Positions 23,756 to 33,066 of a stretch of DNA of 33,729 nucleotides are shown in pieces. Below the pieces are notes generated by a model. That model was not told the origin of the DNA. It ran no database searches and saw only the letters and a list, made by a program, of their open reading frames with translations. The stretch covers positions 1 to 33,729 of the forward strand of contig NZ_ATVC01000026.1 in the NCBI RefSeq assembly GCF_000420525.1, given 5' to 3'. Origin of the DNA: Aquaspirillum serpens DSM 68 (GTDB lineage Bacteria; Pseudomonadota; Gammaproteobacteria; Burkholderiales; Aquaspirillaceae). The first letter of the stretch is position 1, and each line of letters begins with the position of its first letter. Position numbers and translations under genes: made by a program.

Positions 23756-24190
23756 TCAACTGTGAATGTAATGTGATAATTGGTCAATCAGGAAGTTTTG
23801 TTCCGCAATGGTTGCGCTCACCACATCACCAATCGATACCATGCCCACCACTGCTTCATCATCAATGACGGGTAGGTGACGAATGCGCTTATCTGCCATC
23901 AAGGCCATACATTCATTGATCGTGCGGTCGGGCGAGACAAACAACACACGGCGGGTCATGATTTCGCCAACACGCGTCCCAGCGGATGTGCGCCCTTGTA
24001 ACACCACACGGCGCGCATAATCTCGTTCCGAGAAAATACCCTGTAACTTGCCTTCTTCCATCACCAACACAGCACCGATATTGTGCTCGGCCATTAAACA
24101 GAGTGCTTCATACACCGTTGCCTGTGGTGTGACGTGATACAACTGATGTTTATCACGTTGATCGAGCAATTGCTTGACTGTCATGACCAT
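23756..24190 (-). CDS. CBS-pair domain protein
   Basis: A 144-residue protein made almost only of two CBS domains (about 8-66 and 76-135). Such pairs bind adenosine nucleotides or SAM and act as small regulatory modules. The HNIGAVLVMEEGKLQGIFSERDYARR and IRHLPVIDDEAVVGMVSIGDVV segments are typical of stand-alone bacterial CBS proteins. There is no attached enzyme or transporter domain, so the partner is unknown. GGGGG lies seven bases before the ATG at 24190. It lies between argB and the HAD gene on the same strand. Confidence 0.9.
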   Translation of the reverse strand: MVMTVKQLLDQRDKHQLYHVTPQATVYEALCLMAEHNIGAVLVMEEGKLQGIFSERDYARRVVLQGRTSAGTRVGEIMTRRVLFVSPDRTINECMALMADKRIRHLPVIDDEAVVGMVSIGDVVSATIAEQNFLIDQLSHYIHS

Positions 24191-24275
24191 GTTATTCCCC
24201 CTTGGATCAATAAAACGGTGTTAACGACACGCGATTGCAGTATAGAAAAGGAAATGTATTTTTTTAGTGCTTTTT

Positions 24276-24304
24276 CTGCAAGCCGACCTCAGTCAGGCTT
24301 GCAG
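24276..24304. repeat. Inverted repeat between argB and the CBS gene
   Basis: A perfect nine-base stem, CTGCAAGCC (24276-24284) and GGCTTGCAG (24296-24304). On the minus strand, where argB transcription arrives, it is followed by A-rich sequence rather than T's, so it is not a canonical terminator. Confidence 0.5.
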
Positions 24305-24319
24305 CGCACGATCACTAGC

Positions 24320-25204
<885 letters not shown>

Positions 25205-25295
25205 TTATTCAATAGTCTAAAAGGGCAGAGACACAACACAGGCGATTGTAACCAATGCCAAGAGTGCTATCGAATTTTAATCCCGCCCAATCACA

Positions 25296-25637
25296 TTATC
25301 GTGACGGCCGCGGGCAACGGTGTTGACAATCTGCACATGCGTTTTGCTCTTGCAAACCGACTTTTTCTAGCCCCTGTTTGAGGGCACACACTGAACGGCG
25401 ACAAGCAATCACATGAATATCGCCGCTATTGGCCAACTCACGAAAGTGTTTCATCACGTTATGACCCAAAAAATCGGTAAACAAAATCAACAAATCTGTT
25501 CCCGCAGGTAAACGATCCACTTTGCGCTGATGGGCACTGTTGCGGCCACTGATGTGCTTTTGCACGGTAATGCCAAAAGACTGCAAAACATGAGGGATAT
25601 TTCCGAGTGTATCGGCACCAACCAACATAGCGTTCAT
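25296..25637 (-). CDS. DUF2325 protein with a cysteine-rich tail, divergent from the iron transporter
   Basis: A 113-residue protein that I recognise as DUF2325, whose function is not established. The N-terminus MNAMLVGADTLGNIP and the HISGRNSAHQRK and LLILFTDFLGHNVMKHFREL segments suggest a small Rossmann-like fold. Five cysteines cluster in the C-terminal third: Cys79, Cys84, Cys101, Cys104 and Cys108. The last three form a CxxCxxxC set with a nearby histidine, a plausible metal or Fe-S site. A strong AAGGAGGT site precedes the ATG. It is transcribed away from the ferric transporter and shares a 184-base region with two Fur boxes, one only 19 bases before its start. Repression by iron-loaded Fur is therefore likely. 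A role in iron handling is inferred from position alone. Confidence 0.8.
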   Translation of the reverse strand: MNAMLVGADTLGNIPHVLQSFGITVQKHISGRNSAHQRKVDRLPAGTDLLILFTDFLGHNVMKHFRELANSGDIHVIACRRSVCALKQGLEKVGLQEQNACADCQHRCPRPSR

Positions 25638-25655
25638 GCTCCACCTCCTTACAAA

Positions 25656-25670
25656 TGAGAATTGTTATCA
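25656..25670. promoter_or_regulatory. Fur box 1 (DUF2325 side)
   Basis: TGAGAATTGTTATCA matches the 7-1-7 Fur consensus (TGATAAT, one base, ATTATCA) at 12 of 14 positions. It lies 19 bases before the DUF2325 start codon. A TTGACA hexamer on the minus strand (25693-25698 region) lies upstream of it, so it probably overlaps the -10 to leader of that gene. Confidence 0.75.
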
Positions 25671-25715
25671 TCTTTGCAAGGCTATTGACGACTGTCAAGG
25701 GTATTAAGAAATAGT

Positions 25716-25744
25716 TTGATAACTATTCTCATCATTGCTACAAT
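25716..25744 (+). promoter_or_regulatory. Sigma-70 promoter of the ferric transporter operon
   Basis: TTGATA (25716-25721) and TACAAT (25739-25744) are separated by 17 bases, each differing from consensus at one position. Fur box 2 covers the -35 and half of the spacer. Confidence 0.75.
25717..25731. promoter_or_regulatory. Fur box 2 (transporter side)
   Basis: TGATAACTATTCTCA matches the 7-1-7 Fur consensus at 12 of 14 positions. It overlaps the -35 of the transporter promoter, the usual place for repression by Fe-loaded Fur. Confidence 0.8.
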
Positions 25745-25821
25745 TTTTGCCACACTCTCGCTTGGGTTCATCCTTAAGCAAACTACACCCATACATCATT
25801 TCTGAATAAGGTGATTAAGAC

Positions 25822-26817
25822 ATGAAACGTCTTTCTTTGTTATGTGCAGCGTTAACCGTTGCTTTTGCTGGTCAGGCATTGGCAGAAGAAGTTGTGGTGT
25901 ACAGTGCGCGGAATGAACAGCTGATTAAACCGCTGTTTGATGCGTATAAAAAAGAAACTGGCGTGGATGTAAAATTCATCACCGACAAAGAAGGCCCGCT
26001 GATGCAGCGCCTGAAATCAGAAGGCAATAACACGCCGGCTGATATTTTGTTGACAGTGGATGCAGGTAACCTGTGGCAAGCCAGCCACGAGGGTCTGCTC
26101 AAACCAGTCAAGTCGGCCGCACTCGAAGCGAATGTGCCAGCGCACTTGCGGGACCCAAAAGGGGAATGGTTTGGTCTGTCGATCCGTGCACGGACAATTT
26201 TTTACAACACCAGCCGCGTCAAACCTCAAGAGCTGAGCAGTTATGAAGATTTAGCCACCGCAAAGTGGAAAGGCCGTCTGTGCTTACGCACCTCGAAGAA
26301 GGTCTATAACCAATCGCTGGTAGCGATGCTAATGGCCGAACATGGTGAAGCCAAGGCTGAACAAATCGTCAAAGGCTGGGTGGGTAATCTGGCAACCGAT
26401 GTCTTCCCAGACGACACCAAAATGTTAGAAGCCATTGGAGCCGGTCAATGTGATGTTGGGATTGCCAACACCTACTACTATGGTCGTCTGATGGAGAAAA
26501 ACCCAAAACTGCCGATTGGCATTTTCTGGGCTAACCAAAAAGGCAGTGGGACTCATGTGAACATTTCTGGTGCTGGGGTGACCCGTTATGCCAAGAATGA
26601 AAAAGGGGCAGTTCGCTTGCTTGAATGGTTGTCTTCTGACAAGGCACAAAACCTCTATGCCGACAGCAATATGGAATTCCCTGTCAATCCAAAAGTGAAA
26701 TCCGACCCCAAAGTCGCCGCATGGGGTGATTTCAAACACAACTATATCAATGTCGCCAAAGCTGGTGAACTACAAGCAGCGGCAGTGAAATTGATGGACC
26801 GCGCAGGCTATCGTTAA
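25822..26817 (+). CDS. fbpA: Ferric iron ABC transporter, periplasmic binding protein (FbpA/FutA type)
   Basis: The 331-residue protein captures Fe3+ in the periplasm and passes it to the permease. A signal peptide covers residues 1-21 (cleavage in QALA/EE). The mature part starts VVVYSARNEQLIKPLF, as in FbpA/FutA proteins. Key iron ligands should include the tyrosines in the NTYYYGRL segment (Tyr218-220) and Tyr27 near the N-terminus. The ADILLTVDAGNLW and GIFWANQKGSGTHVNISGAGV segments also match the family. AAGGTG precedes the ATG. It has a Fur-box-covered promoter and is followed by a hairpin and then the permease and ATPase genes. Other trivalent metals cannot be excluded, but the Fur sites strongly favour iron. 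Confidence 0.92.
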   Translation: MKRLSLLCAALTVAFAGQALAEEVVVYSARNEQLIKPLFDAYKKETGVDVKFITDKEGPLMQRLKSEGNNTPADILLTVDAGNLWQASHEGLLKPVKSAALEANVPAHLRDPKGEWFGLSIRARTIFYNTSRVKPQELSSYEDLATAKWKGRLCLRTSKKVYNQSLVAMLMAEHGEAKAEQIVKGWVGNLATDVFPDDTKMLEAIGAGQCDVGIANTYYYGRLMEKNPKLPIGIFWANQKGSGTHVNISGAGVTRYAKNEKGAVRLLEWLSSDKAQNLYADSNMEFPVNPKVKSDPKVAAWGDFKHNYINVAKAGELQAAAVKLMDRAGYR

Positions 26818-26838
26818 TTATTGTGTGTTGTTCACTCA

Positions 26839-26873
26839 CAGGCAGCTGAGCGCCAGCTGCCTGTTTGTATTTG
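26839..26873 (+). terminator. Hairpin between the binding protein and permease genes
   Basis: A perfect ten-base stem, CAGGCAGCTG (26839-26848) with CAGCTGCCTG (26854-26863), followed by TTTGTATTTG. It probably causes partial termination or protects the upstream mRNA, so that the binding protein is made in excess over the membrane parts, as is common in ABC operons. Confidence 0.65.
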
Positions 26874-26958
26874 CGCTTGGCAGCATTACGCTTGAGTTTA
26901 TTGCATAAAAAGTTCGATAATTGCTGTTTTCCTCGACGATTTAGACAGATTTTCTTCA

Positions 26959-28575
26959 ATGGCCCTTTTTCATTCCACTCGGCGTTGGTTTGGTGTCGCA
27001 GCAGTTTTCAGCCTGATTACCTTAACCCCGCTGGCGGTAATCCTCTCGGCCTTTCTCGACCCTAGCCCAGATATTTGGGCCCACCTTAGCGAATTTGTCC
27101 TTCCCCGCTTGTTATGGAACACCTTTGTTTTGATGCTGGGTGTCAGTATAGGTGGGCTATTATTGGCCGTGCCGCTGGCTTGGTTAATTGCCATGTACGA
27201 TTTTCCGGGGAGACGTTTCTTTAGCTGGGCATTGATGCTGCCATTGGCGATGCCGGCGTATGTGATGGCCTTTACCCAAATCGGTTTGTTTGATTTCACC
27301 GGCCCCATTCAAACGTGGATGCGTGAGGTGTGGGGTACGAGCGCCGCCATGCCGCCCATTCGTTCGACCGGTGGGGTGATTTTGGTGATGAGCCTCGCGC
27401 TGTATCCCTATATCTACCTACTGGCCCGTGATGCTTTTGCCAGCATGGGACGACGCGCATTAGAGGCCGGTCAATCGTTAGGACTGAGCCGCCGGCAAGC
27501 TTTCTTTCGTGTCGCATTACCGATGGCACGGCCTTGGATTGTCGGTGGTGTGAGCTTAGCCTTGATGGAAACCTTGGCCGACTTTGGTACGGTATCGATT
27601 TTTAACTACGATGCTTTTACCACCGCCATTTACAAAGCATGGTTTGGCCTATTTTCTTTATCGTCGGCATCGCAGTTAGCGTCTTTATTGGTGTTATTGG
27701 TGTTTGTTTTAGTGTGGTACGAGCTGCGGGCACGCGGACGGCGCGCTTATACCGTTACCGGACGCGGCAGCATACAAGCAAAACGCGACCGCCTGCCTAC
27801 CCTGTCTGGCCTAGTTGCCACCGCTTGGGCCAGTGTGGTTTTGGGTCTGGCTTTTGTCATTCCATTTGGTCAATTGTTATGGTGGTGCCGGCAAGCAATC
27901 GAGACCGACCTCGACGCTCGTTATATCAGCTTTGTTTGGTATTCCTTACTACTGGCCGGTCTTGCTGCCGTCGCCGTTGCCGTCGTCGCCTTGCTGATTT
28001 CGTATGCACAGCGCCGTGATGCGCGCCAGCGCACTCGCTTTGCCGTTCGATTAGCCACCCTCGGCTATGCCGTCCCTGGCACTGTGTTAGCCGTCGGTGT
28101 ATTTATCCCGATCGCTTGGCTAGATAATGTCTTGCTCAATCTGTTTTCCAGCTATTTGCCAGAAGGACAAACGGCGATTTTTAAAGGCACATTGCTGGTG
28201 ATGATTTTAGCCTATATCGCACGTTTTCTCGCTGTCGGTTTTCAATCGGTTGATGCCGCCATGCAAAGGATTACCCGTAGTCAAGAAGAAACGGCGCGAG
28301 TATTGGGCGAATCAGGCTGGGGTTTGTTACGCCGTTTATACCTGCCGCTATTGCAGGGTGGTTTATTCACGGCCTTGTTGATGGTATTTGTTGATGTGAT
28401 GAAAGAAATGCCCATCACGCTGATGACCCGTCCCTTTGGCTGGGATACGCTGGCGGTGCGAGTGTTTGAAATGACCAGCGAAGGGGAATGGGAGCGTGCC
28501 GCCTTGCCCTCGGTTGCCATTGTTTTAGTCGGTTTATTGCCGGTGATTTTGTTAGCACAACGTCGCCATGCTTAA
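26959..28575 (+). CDS. fbpB: Ferric iron ABC transporter, permease (FbpB type)
   Basis: The 538-residue membrane protein is a fused permease with two BPD_transp_1 domains and about twelve helices. It is typical of FbpB/SfuB-type iron transporters, which use a single chain in place of two subunits. The EAA-like cytoplasmic loops that meet the ATPase appear in each half: ALEAGQSLGLSRRQAFFRVALP in the first, and ETARVLGESGWGLLRRLYLP in the second. The first is quoted up to its key Glu-Ala-Gly region. The start at 26959 gives a normal first helix, although its ribosome binding site is weak. The operon continues with the ATPase 24 bases on. Confidence 0.92.
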   Translation: MALFHSTRRWFGVAAVFSLITLTPLAVILSAFLDPSPDIWAHLSEFVLPRLLWNTFVLMLGVSIGGLLLAVPLAWLIAMYDFPGRRFFSWALMLPLAMPAYVMAFTQIGLFDFTGPIQTWMREVWGTSAAMPPIRSTGGVILVMSLALYPYIYLLARDAFASMGRRALEAGQSLGLSRRQAFFRVALPMARPWIVGGVSLALMETLADFGTVSIFNYDAFTTAIYKAWFGLFSLSSASQLASLLVLLVFVLVWYELRARGRRAYTVTGRGSIQAKRDRLPTLSGLVATAWASVVLGLAFVIPFGQLLWWCRQAIETDLDARYISFVWYSLLLAGLAAVAVAVVALLISYAQRRDARQRTRFAVRLATLGYAVPGTVLAVGVFIPIAWLDNVLLNLFSSYLPEGQTAIFKGTLLVMILAYIARFLAVGFQSVDAAMQRITRSQEETARVLGESGWGLLRRLYLPLLQGGLFTALLMVFVDVMKEMPITLMTRPFGWDTLAVRVFEMTSEGEWERAALPSVAIVLVGLLPVILLAQRRHA

Positions 28576-28599
28576 TGCTTTTTCTGTTTGGGATACCTG

Positions 28600-29649
28600 A
28601 TGTCGGTCTTGCTTGAATTGCGCCATATTAGCCAGCGTTATGCAGCACAAGAAATCGTCAAATCGCTTTCACTACAGCTGGAACAGGGCGAAATTGGCTG
28701 TTTGCTCGGCCATTCCGGTTGTGGCAAAACCACGGTTTTACGCTGTATTGCTGGGTTTGAGCCGATTCACGATGGTGAAATTTTATTGAAGCAACAGCCG
28801 ATCAGCCGACCCAATCAAAGCGTCCCACCACATCAGCGCCAAATCGGCATGGTGTTCCAAGACTATGCGTTGTTTCCACATTTATCTGTCGCCGATAACA
28901 TTGGTTTTGGCCTGCACCAACACACCGCACCACAACGACAACAGCGCATTACCGAGTTGTTGGAACTGGTAGGGTTAACAGCACACGCCCAAGCTTATCC
29001 GCATGAGCTATCCGGTGGTCAGCAACAACGGGTGGCATTGGCACGAGCGTTAGCGCCCAAACCACAGCTGTTATTGCTGGATGAGCCATTTTCCAACTTA
29101 GATGTTGCCTTGCGCGAACGTCTGGGCCAAGAAGTGCGGGAAATTCTGAAACGCGAACAAATGACCGCCATTTTAGTCACTCACGATCAGCATGAGGCCT
29201 TTGCCATTGCCGATCAGATTGGGGTGATGCAAGCAGGCCAAATTGTGCAATGGGCAACACCGTATGAGCTTTATCATCAGCCGGCTAACCGCTTTGTGGC
29301 CGATTTTGTTGGTAAAGGTGTGTTCGTCTCCGGCACCATCACCGGCAGCCGTTGTGTGGAAATTGAATTTGGCGAAATTTGTCGTGTTGATCTCGACAGT
29401 CGCGGTTTTGCCGTCGGCAGCCGTGTTGAAGTGTTATTGCGTCCTGATGATGTGGTTCACGACGATTTCAGCCCCTTAAAAGCGCAAGTCGTCAACCGCG
29501 CATTCCAAGGTGAAGTGTTTCTCTACACCCTCGCCCTCGCTTCGGGACAACAGGTACTCGCCACCGTCGCCAGCCATCACAATCATCGCATCGGTGAATG
29601 GATTGGCATTAAATTAGACCTTGATCATCTGATTGCTTTTCCAAGCTAA
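28600..29649 (+). CDS. fbpC: Ferric iron ABC transporter, ATP-binding protein (FbpC type)
   Basis: The 349-residue ATPase powers import. It contains Walker A (GHSGCGKTT, 37-45), the Q-loop (FQDYALF from 86), the signature LSGGQQQ (137-143), Walker B (LLLLDEP, 157-163) and the H-loop His195. A C-terminal extension (about 235-349) has the TOBE/regulatory fold found in FbpC and other CUT1-like ATPases (VLLRPDDVVHDD). The ATG at 28600 is preferred over a TTG 12 bases upstream because family members start close to MSVLLELRHIS; neither has a strong binding site. The AEC permease gene follows after eight bases, so it is likely on the same transcript. Confidence 0.93.
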   Translation: MSVLLELRHISQRYAAQEIVKSLSLQLEQGEIGCLLGHSGCGKTTVLRCIAGFEPIHDGEILLKQQPISRPNQSVPPHQRQIGMVFQDYALFPHLSVADNIGFGLHQHTAPQRQQRITELLELVGLTAHAQAYPHELSGGQQQRVALARALAPKPQLLLLDEPFSNLDVALRERLGQEVREILKREQMTAILVTHDQHEAFAIADQIGVMQAGQIVQWATPYELYHQPANRFVADFVGKGVFVSGTITGSRCVEIEFGEICRVDLDSRGFAVGSRVEVLLRPDDVVHDDFSPLKAQVVNRAFQGEVFLYTLALASGQQVLATVASHHNHRIGEWIGIKLDLDHLIAFPS

Positions 29650-29657
29650 GGCCACGC

Positions 29658-30554
29658 ATGTTAAGTATTGCTTGGGCATTATTGCCAGATTTTGTACTGA
29701 TTTTGCTTGGTTTGAGCCTGCGCCGTTGGTTTGGTTATCCGGCGGAGTTTTGGGGGCATCTAGAACGCCTCGTCTATTATGTGATGTTCCCCGCCCTACT
29801 CTTTCGTTCCGTGGTCAAAAGCGAGCTCGAATTTACCCCTGCCCTCGATATGATCGCCGCAGGTGTCGGGTTTACTGCTGGTGGTTTGGCGTGTGGTTTA
29901 TTGCTCTGTTGGTGGTTACGTCCCTCCTCACAGGCTTTCGCCTCGACCATTCAAACCGCTTTTCGTTTTAATACCTATATCGGCATCGCGGTGGTCGATC
30001 GTTTGGCCGGTGGGCCGGGGATTGCTGCTCTAGCGTTATTAGTCGGGGTGTTAGTGCCAGCGGTGAATGCACTGGCGGTTTGGTTTCTGGCACGGCACGG
30101 CGGCCATTCGGTATGGCGAGAAATTCTCCGTAATCCGCTGATTATCGCCACCGTCAGCGGCTTTATCTGCAAATTACTGGGTGTTACCGCACCCGATACC
30201 GCCATGCACCTCATCGATCTCTTTGCTGTTGCCGCCACACCACTGGGCTTGTTGGCAGTAGGTGCCGGTTTGCGCAGCGAAGGCTTGCGGCAAAATTTGG
30301 CACTGATTAACGGCATGACAGCGATTAAATTGATTGTCGTACCAGCATTGGCATGGGGTCTGGCGGAGTGGTTTGATTTAAGCGGCATGTATCGTACCGC
30401 CGCCATTGTCCTCGCCACCCTGCCGACCGCCTCATCAGCCTATATTCTCGCGGTACGAATGGGCGGTGATGGTAAGTTGGTCGCTTCCATCATCACCATG
30501 AATATCTTTGTTGGTATGTTGACACTACCGTTCTGGCTGACGTTTACCTTATGA
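29658..30554 (+). CDS. AEC family transporter (auxin efflux carrier type)
   Basis: A 298-residue membrane protein with about ten helices, of the AEC family that includes bacterial malonate, malate and other organic acid carriers. The opening LLPDFVLILLGLSLRRW, the YYVMFPALLFRSV segment and the TLPTASSAYILAVRMGGD motif near the C-terminus are typical. The substrate cannot be told from sequence. Because it directly follows the ferric transporter genes with only an eight-base gap, it may share their iron-dependent transcription. Export of an organic acid that binds iron is one possibility, but it is only a guess. Confidence 0.85.
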   Translation: MLSIAWALLPDFVLILLGLSLRRWFGYPAEFWGHLERLVYYVMFPALLFRSVVKSELEFTPALDMIAAGVGFTAGGLACGLLLCWWLRPSSQAFASTIQTAFRFNTYIGIAVVDRLAGGPGIAALALLVGVLVPAVNALAVWFLARHGGHSVWREILRNPLIIATVSGFICKLLGVTAPDTAMHLIDLFAVAATPLGLLAVGAGLRSEGLRQNLALINGMTAIKLIVVPALAWGLAEWFDLSGMYRTAAIVLATLPTASSAYILAVRMGGDGKLVASIITMNIFVGMLTLPFWLTFTL

Positions 30555-30581
30555 TGGGCATTTTTCTGTCGCCGCCCACTT

Positions 30582-31466
30582 ATGTACCAAGCAAAATTAT
30601 TATCACGCAGTGAATTCCCACCGCTGGCCCCCGACCGCCCCCGCCTGCACGTCCGTCATTGGGGGCGCGAGGGTGCAGCAAAATTGTTTTTGCTACATGG
30701 CTGGATGGACAGCAGTATCACTTTCCAATTTTTAGTTGATACCTTAGGTGATGATTGGCATTTCATTGCCCCCGATTGGCGGGGTTTTGGTCAATCACAG
30801 GCCAATACCGCTGGTTATTATTTTCCCGATTATCTCGCCGATTTAGAGGCGTTACTGAATCACTATGCCGCCAACGAAACAGTAACCCTGATCGGGCATA
30901 GCATGGGCGGTATGATCGCCAGCCTCTATGCCGGCATTCGTCCACAACGTATTGCCAAACTTATCTCGATTGAAGGGTTTGGCTTACCAGATAGCGACCC
31001 CAATGAAGCACCAAAACGCTATCGCCGTTGGCTAGACGAACTGCAACAACCACCACGCTTTGATGACTTGAGCTTAAACACCGTGCAACAACGGCTACAA
31101 CGGCGCAATCCTCTGCTCTCACCCGACCGCGCCGCCTTTCTTGCTCACGCTTTGACAGAAGGTGATGCGGCAAACGATTGCTATCGTTACCAAGCCGATC
31201 CTCGTCATAAAATGGTCAATCCAGTGTTGTATCGTTTAGCCGAGGCTAAGGCCTGTTGGCGCGAAATCACCGCGCCGGTGTTATGGGTAGTAGGCGGTGG
31301 TGATAGCGACCATCCGTTAGCGCGTTCTGTATTAGCCAGCTTGGATGAGCGCCGAGCGTGTTTTCAAACCATCCAACAAGTCACCCTCACCCCATGTGGT
31401 CATATGGTGCAATGGGAACAACCAGAAGCCCTTGCCGCCGCCATAGAAGATTTTTTGGCCTGCTGA
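30582..31466 (+). CDS. Alpha/beta hydrolase
   Basis: A 294-residue hydrolase of the epoxide hydrolase/esterase-like group. The oxyanion region is LLHGWMDSS (from 38), the nucleophile is Ser107 in IGHSMGG, an acidic residue lies in VVGGGDSDHP, and the catalytic base is His274 in CGHMVQWEQPEAL. The fold's lid region is at about 150-215. There is no signal peptide, so it acts in the cytosol. The substrate is unknown. The ribosome binding site is weak; it may depend on read-through translation from the AEC gene, 27 bases upstream. Confidence 0.85.
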   Translation: MYQAKLLSRSEFPPLAPDRPRLHVRHWGREGAAKLFLLHGWMDSSITFQFLVDTLGDDWHFIAPDWRGFGQSQANTAGYYFPDYLADLEALLNHYAANETVTLIGHSMGGMIASLYAGIRPQRIAKLISIEGFGLPDSDPNEAPKRYRRWLDELQQPPRFDDLSLNTVQQRLQRRNPLLSPDRAAFLAHALTEGDAANDCYRYQADPRHKMVNPVLYRLAEAKACWREITAPVLWVVGGGDSDHPLARSVLASLDERRACFQTIQQVTLTPCGHMVQWEQPEALAAAIEDFLAC

Positions 31467-31526
31467 GGCGGGGCAAGCTTCTGTTATCATGGTTCCCTTT
31501 TTACCAGTCATTGAAGTGGAATTATT

Positions 31527-32087
31527 GTGAGTCAGCCCTCTTTGTACGATGACGAGGCACCCAGCAAATCGCAAAAAAAACGCGATGCTGAGGCATTACA
31601 GGCATTAGGTACCGAACTGATTGCGTTGTCGCATGACAGCCTGAAAAAATTGCAGTTACCAGAAAACTTATATCTGGCCATCCGCGAAGCGCAAAAAATT
31701 ACCGCCAATGGTGCCATTCGGCGCCAGCGGCAATATATTGGCAAATTGATGCGTGATATCGATCCCGAGCCGATCCGCGAGTTTTTAGCGGTATTGCGTG
31801 GGGAGTCCGATCAACACACGGCATGGTTACACCGTTTAGAACGGCAACGCGATCGGCTGTTGCAAGACGATGAAGCCCTTGCTGAATTTCTTGCGGCACA
31901 TCCTGATTGTGATGTGCAAAATCTGCGGCAGCTGATTCGTAATGCTCGCAAAGAACAAGCCGAGAGCAAACCACCAAAAGCCTACCGACAATTGTTCCAG
32001 TTGCTCAAAAGTCTGTCCCCTGCACCAGGTTTGCCACAACATGCTACCGCCAGTGATAGCAACGAGGACGATGAGGACAACGGCTAA
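31527..32087 (+). CDS. darP: Ribosome biogenesis factor DarP (YjgA, DUF615)
   Basis: DarP (formerly YjgA) binds late 50S ribosomal precursors and helps them mature. The 186-residue protein has the family pattern: [18 protein letters not shown] near the start, [15 protein letters not shown], and [17 protein letters not shown], a basic patch likely to contact rRNA. The C-terminus is a helical region followed by an acidic tail (SNEDDEDNG). The start is a GTG with a GTGGA seven bases upstream. It is followed two bases later by the YheT-like gene, so the two are probably translated together. Confidence 0.93.
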   Translation: MSQPSLYDDEAPSKSQKKRDAEALQALGTELIALSHDSLKKLQLPENLYLAIREAQKITANGAIRRQRQYIGKLMRDIDPEPIREFLAVLRGESDQHTAWLHRLERQRDRLLQDDEALAEFLAAHPDCDVQNLRQLIRNARKEQAESKPPKAYRQLFQLLKSLSPAPGLPQHATASDSNEDDEDNG

Positions 32088-32089
32088 TC

Positions 32090-33052
32090 ATGCCCAGCTA
32101 CCGCGCCCCGCTTTGGTTACCCGATGGCCACAGCCAAACGGTTTGGCCGGCGTTATTTTTAGCGGGTGCGGTACCGCAATATCGGCGTGAACTCTGGCCC
32201 ACGCCAGATGGCGATGAAATCGCTCTTGATTTCCTTGTCAACGACAGTGCCTCAACCCACGCCCCCTTGGTGGTGCTGTTTCATGGTTTAGAGGGAAGTT
32301 CGCGCAGCCACTATGCCCGCGCTCTGATGCGTGAAGTGGCTTGCTGTGGCTGGCAAGGGGTGGTGGTGCATTTCCGTGGCTGTGGCGGGCAACACTTCCG
32401 CGCACCACGCGCCTATCATGCGGGTGATTCAACAGAAATTGCGTGGGTGTTACAACATCTGGCACGGCGCTTTGGCTGTGTCTTGACCGTCGGAGTGTCG
32501 TTGGGTGGCAATGCGCTGTTGAAATATCTTGGTGAAGCGGGGCAACGCGCTATTCCTCATGCCGCCGCTGCCATTTCCGCACCACTTGATTTAACCGCCG
32601 CCGGTCATGCGCTTGAGCGTAGCCCAATCAATCGTCAGCTTTATACGCGCATGTTTTTACGCAGCTTAAAACCGAAAAGCCTGCGCCTGCTTCAGCACTA
32701 TCCCCATCTTCTCGACCAACACGCACTTCGCACCAGCCGCACCCTCCGCCATTTTGATCACCATGTCACTGCACCGCTGCATGGGTTTGACGGCGTAGAG
32801 GATTATTGGCAACGCGCCAGCAGCAAACCCTATTTAGCACACATTACCATTCCAACATGGGTATTAAATGCCCGTAACGATCCCTTCCTACCAGCCCACG
32901 CCCTACCGAAAAAACAAGAAGTCAGTGCTCATGTGCAATTAGAATTTCCCAAACACGGCGGGCATGTTGGCTTTGTCAGTGGCCATTTCCCCGGCCATAT
33001 TCAATGGCTGCCGCGCCGGATTGTCGATTTCTTCACCCAACAACTCAGTTAA
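32090..33052 (+). CDS. yheT: YheT family alpha/beta hydrolase
   Basis: A 320-residue member of the YheT/ABHD1-3 branch of hydrolases. The PLWLPDGHSQTVWP opening, the HGLEGSSRSHY oxyanion region, Ser137 in VGVSLGGNAL, the acidic residue in NARNDPFLP, and the histidine in HGGHVGF form the expected set. The CGG in FRGCGGQ is also typical. The physiological substrate is not known; eukaryotic relatives act on acyl lipids. It starts two bases after the darP stop. Confidence 0.88.
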   Translation: MPSYRAPLWLPDGHSQTVWPALFLAGAVPQYRRELWPTPDGDEIALDFLVNDSASTHAPLVVLFHGLEGSSRSHYARALMREVACCGWQGVVVHFRGCGGQHFRAPRAYHAGDSTEIAWVLQHLARRFGCVLTVGVSLGGNALLKYLGEAGQRAIPHAAAAISAPLDLTAAGHALERSPINRQLYTRMFLRSLKPKSLRLLQHYPHLLDQHALRTSRTLRHFDHHVTAPLHGFDGVEDYWQRASSKPYLAHITIPTWVLNARNDPFLPAHALPKKQEVSAHVQLEFPKHGGHVGFVSGHFPGHIQWLPRRIVDFFTQQLS

Positions 33053-33066
33053 AAGCACACGACAAC

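Noticed and set aside
24276-24304. Inverted repeat considered as the argB terminator
   Set aside because: On the minus strand it is followed by A-rich rather than T-rich sequence, so it is listed only as a repeat.
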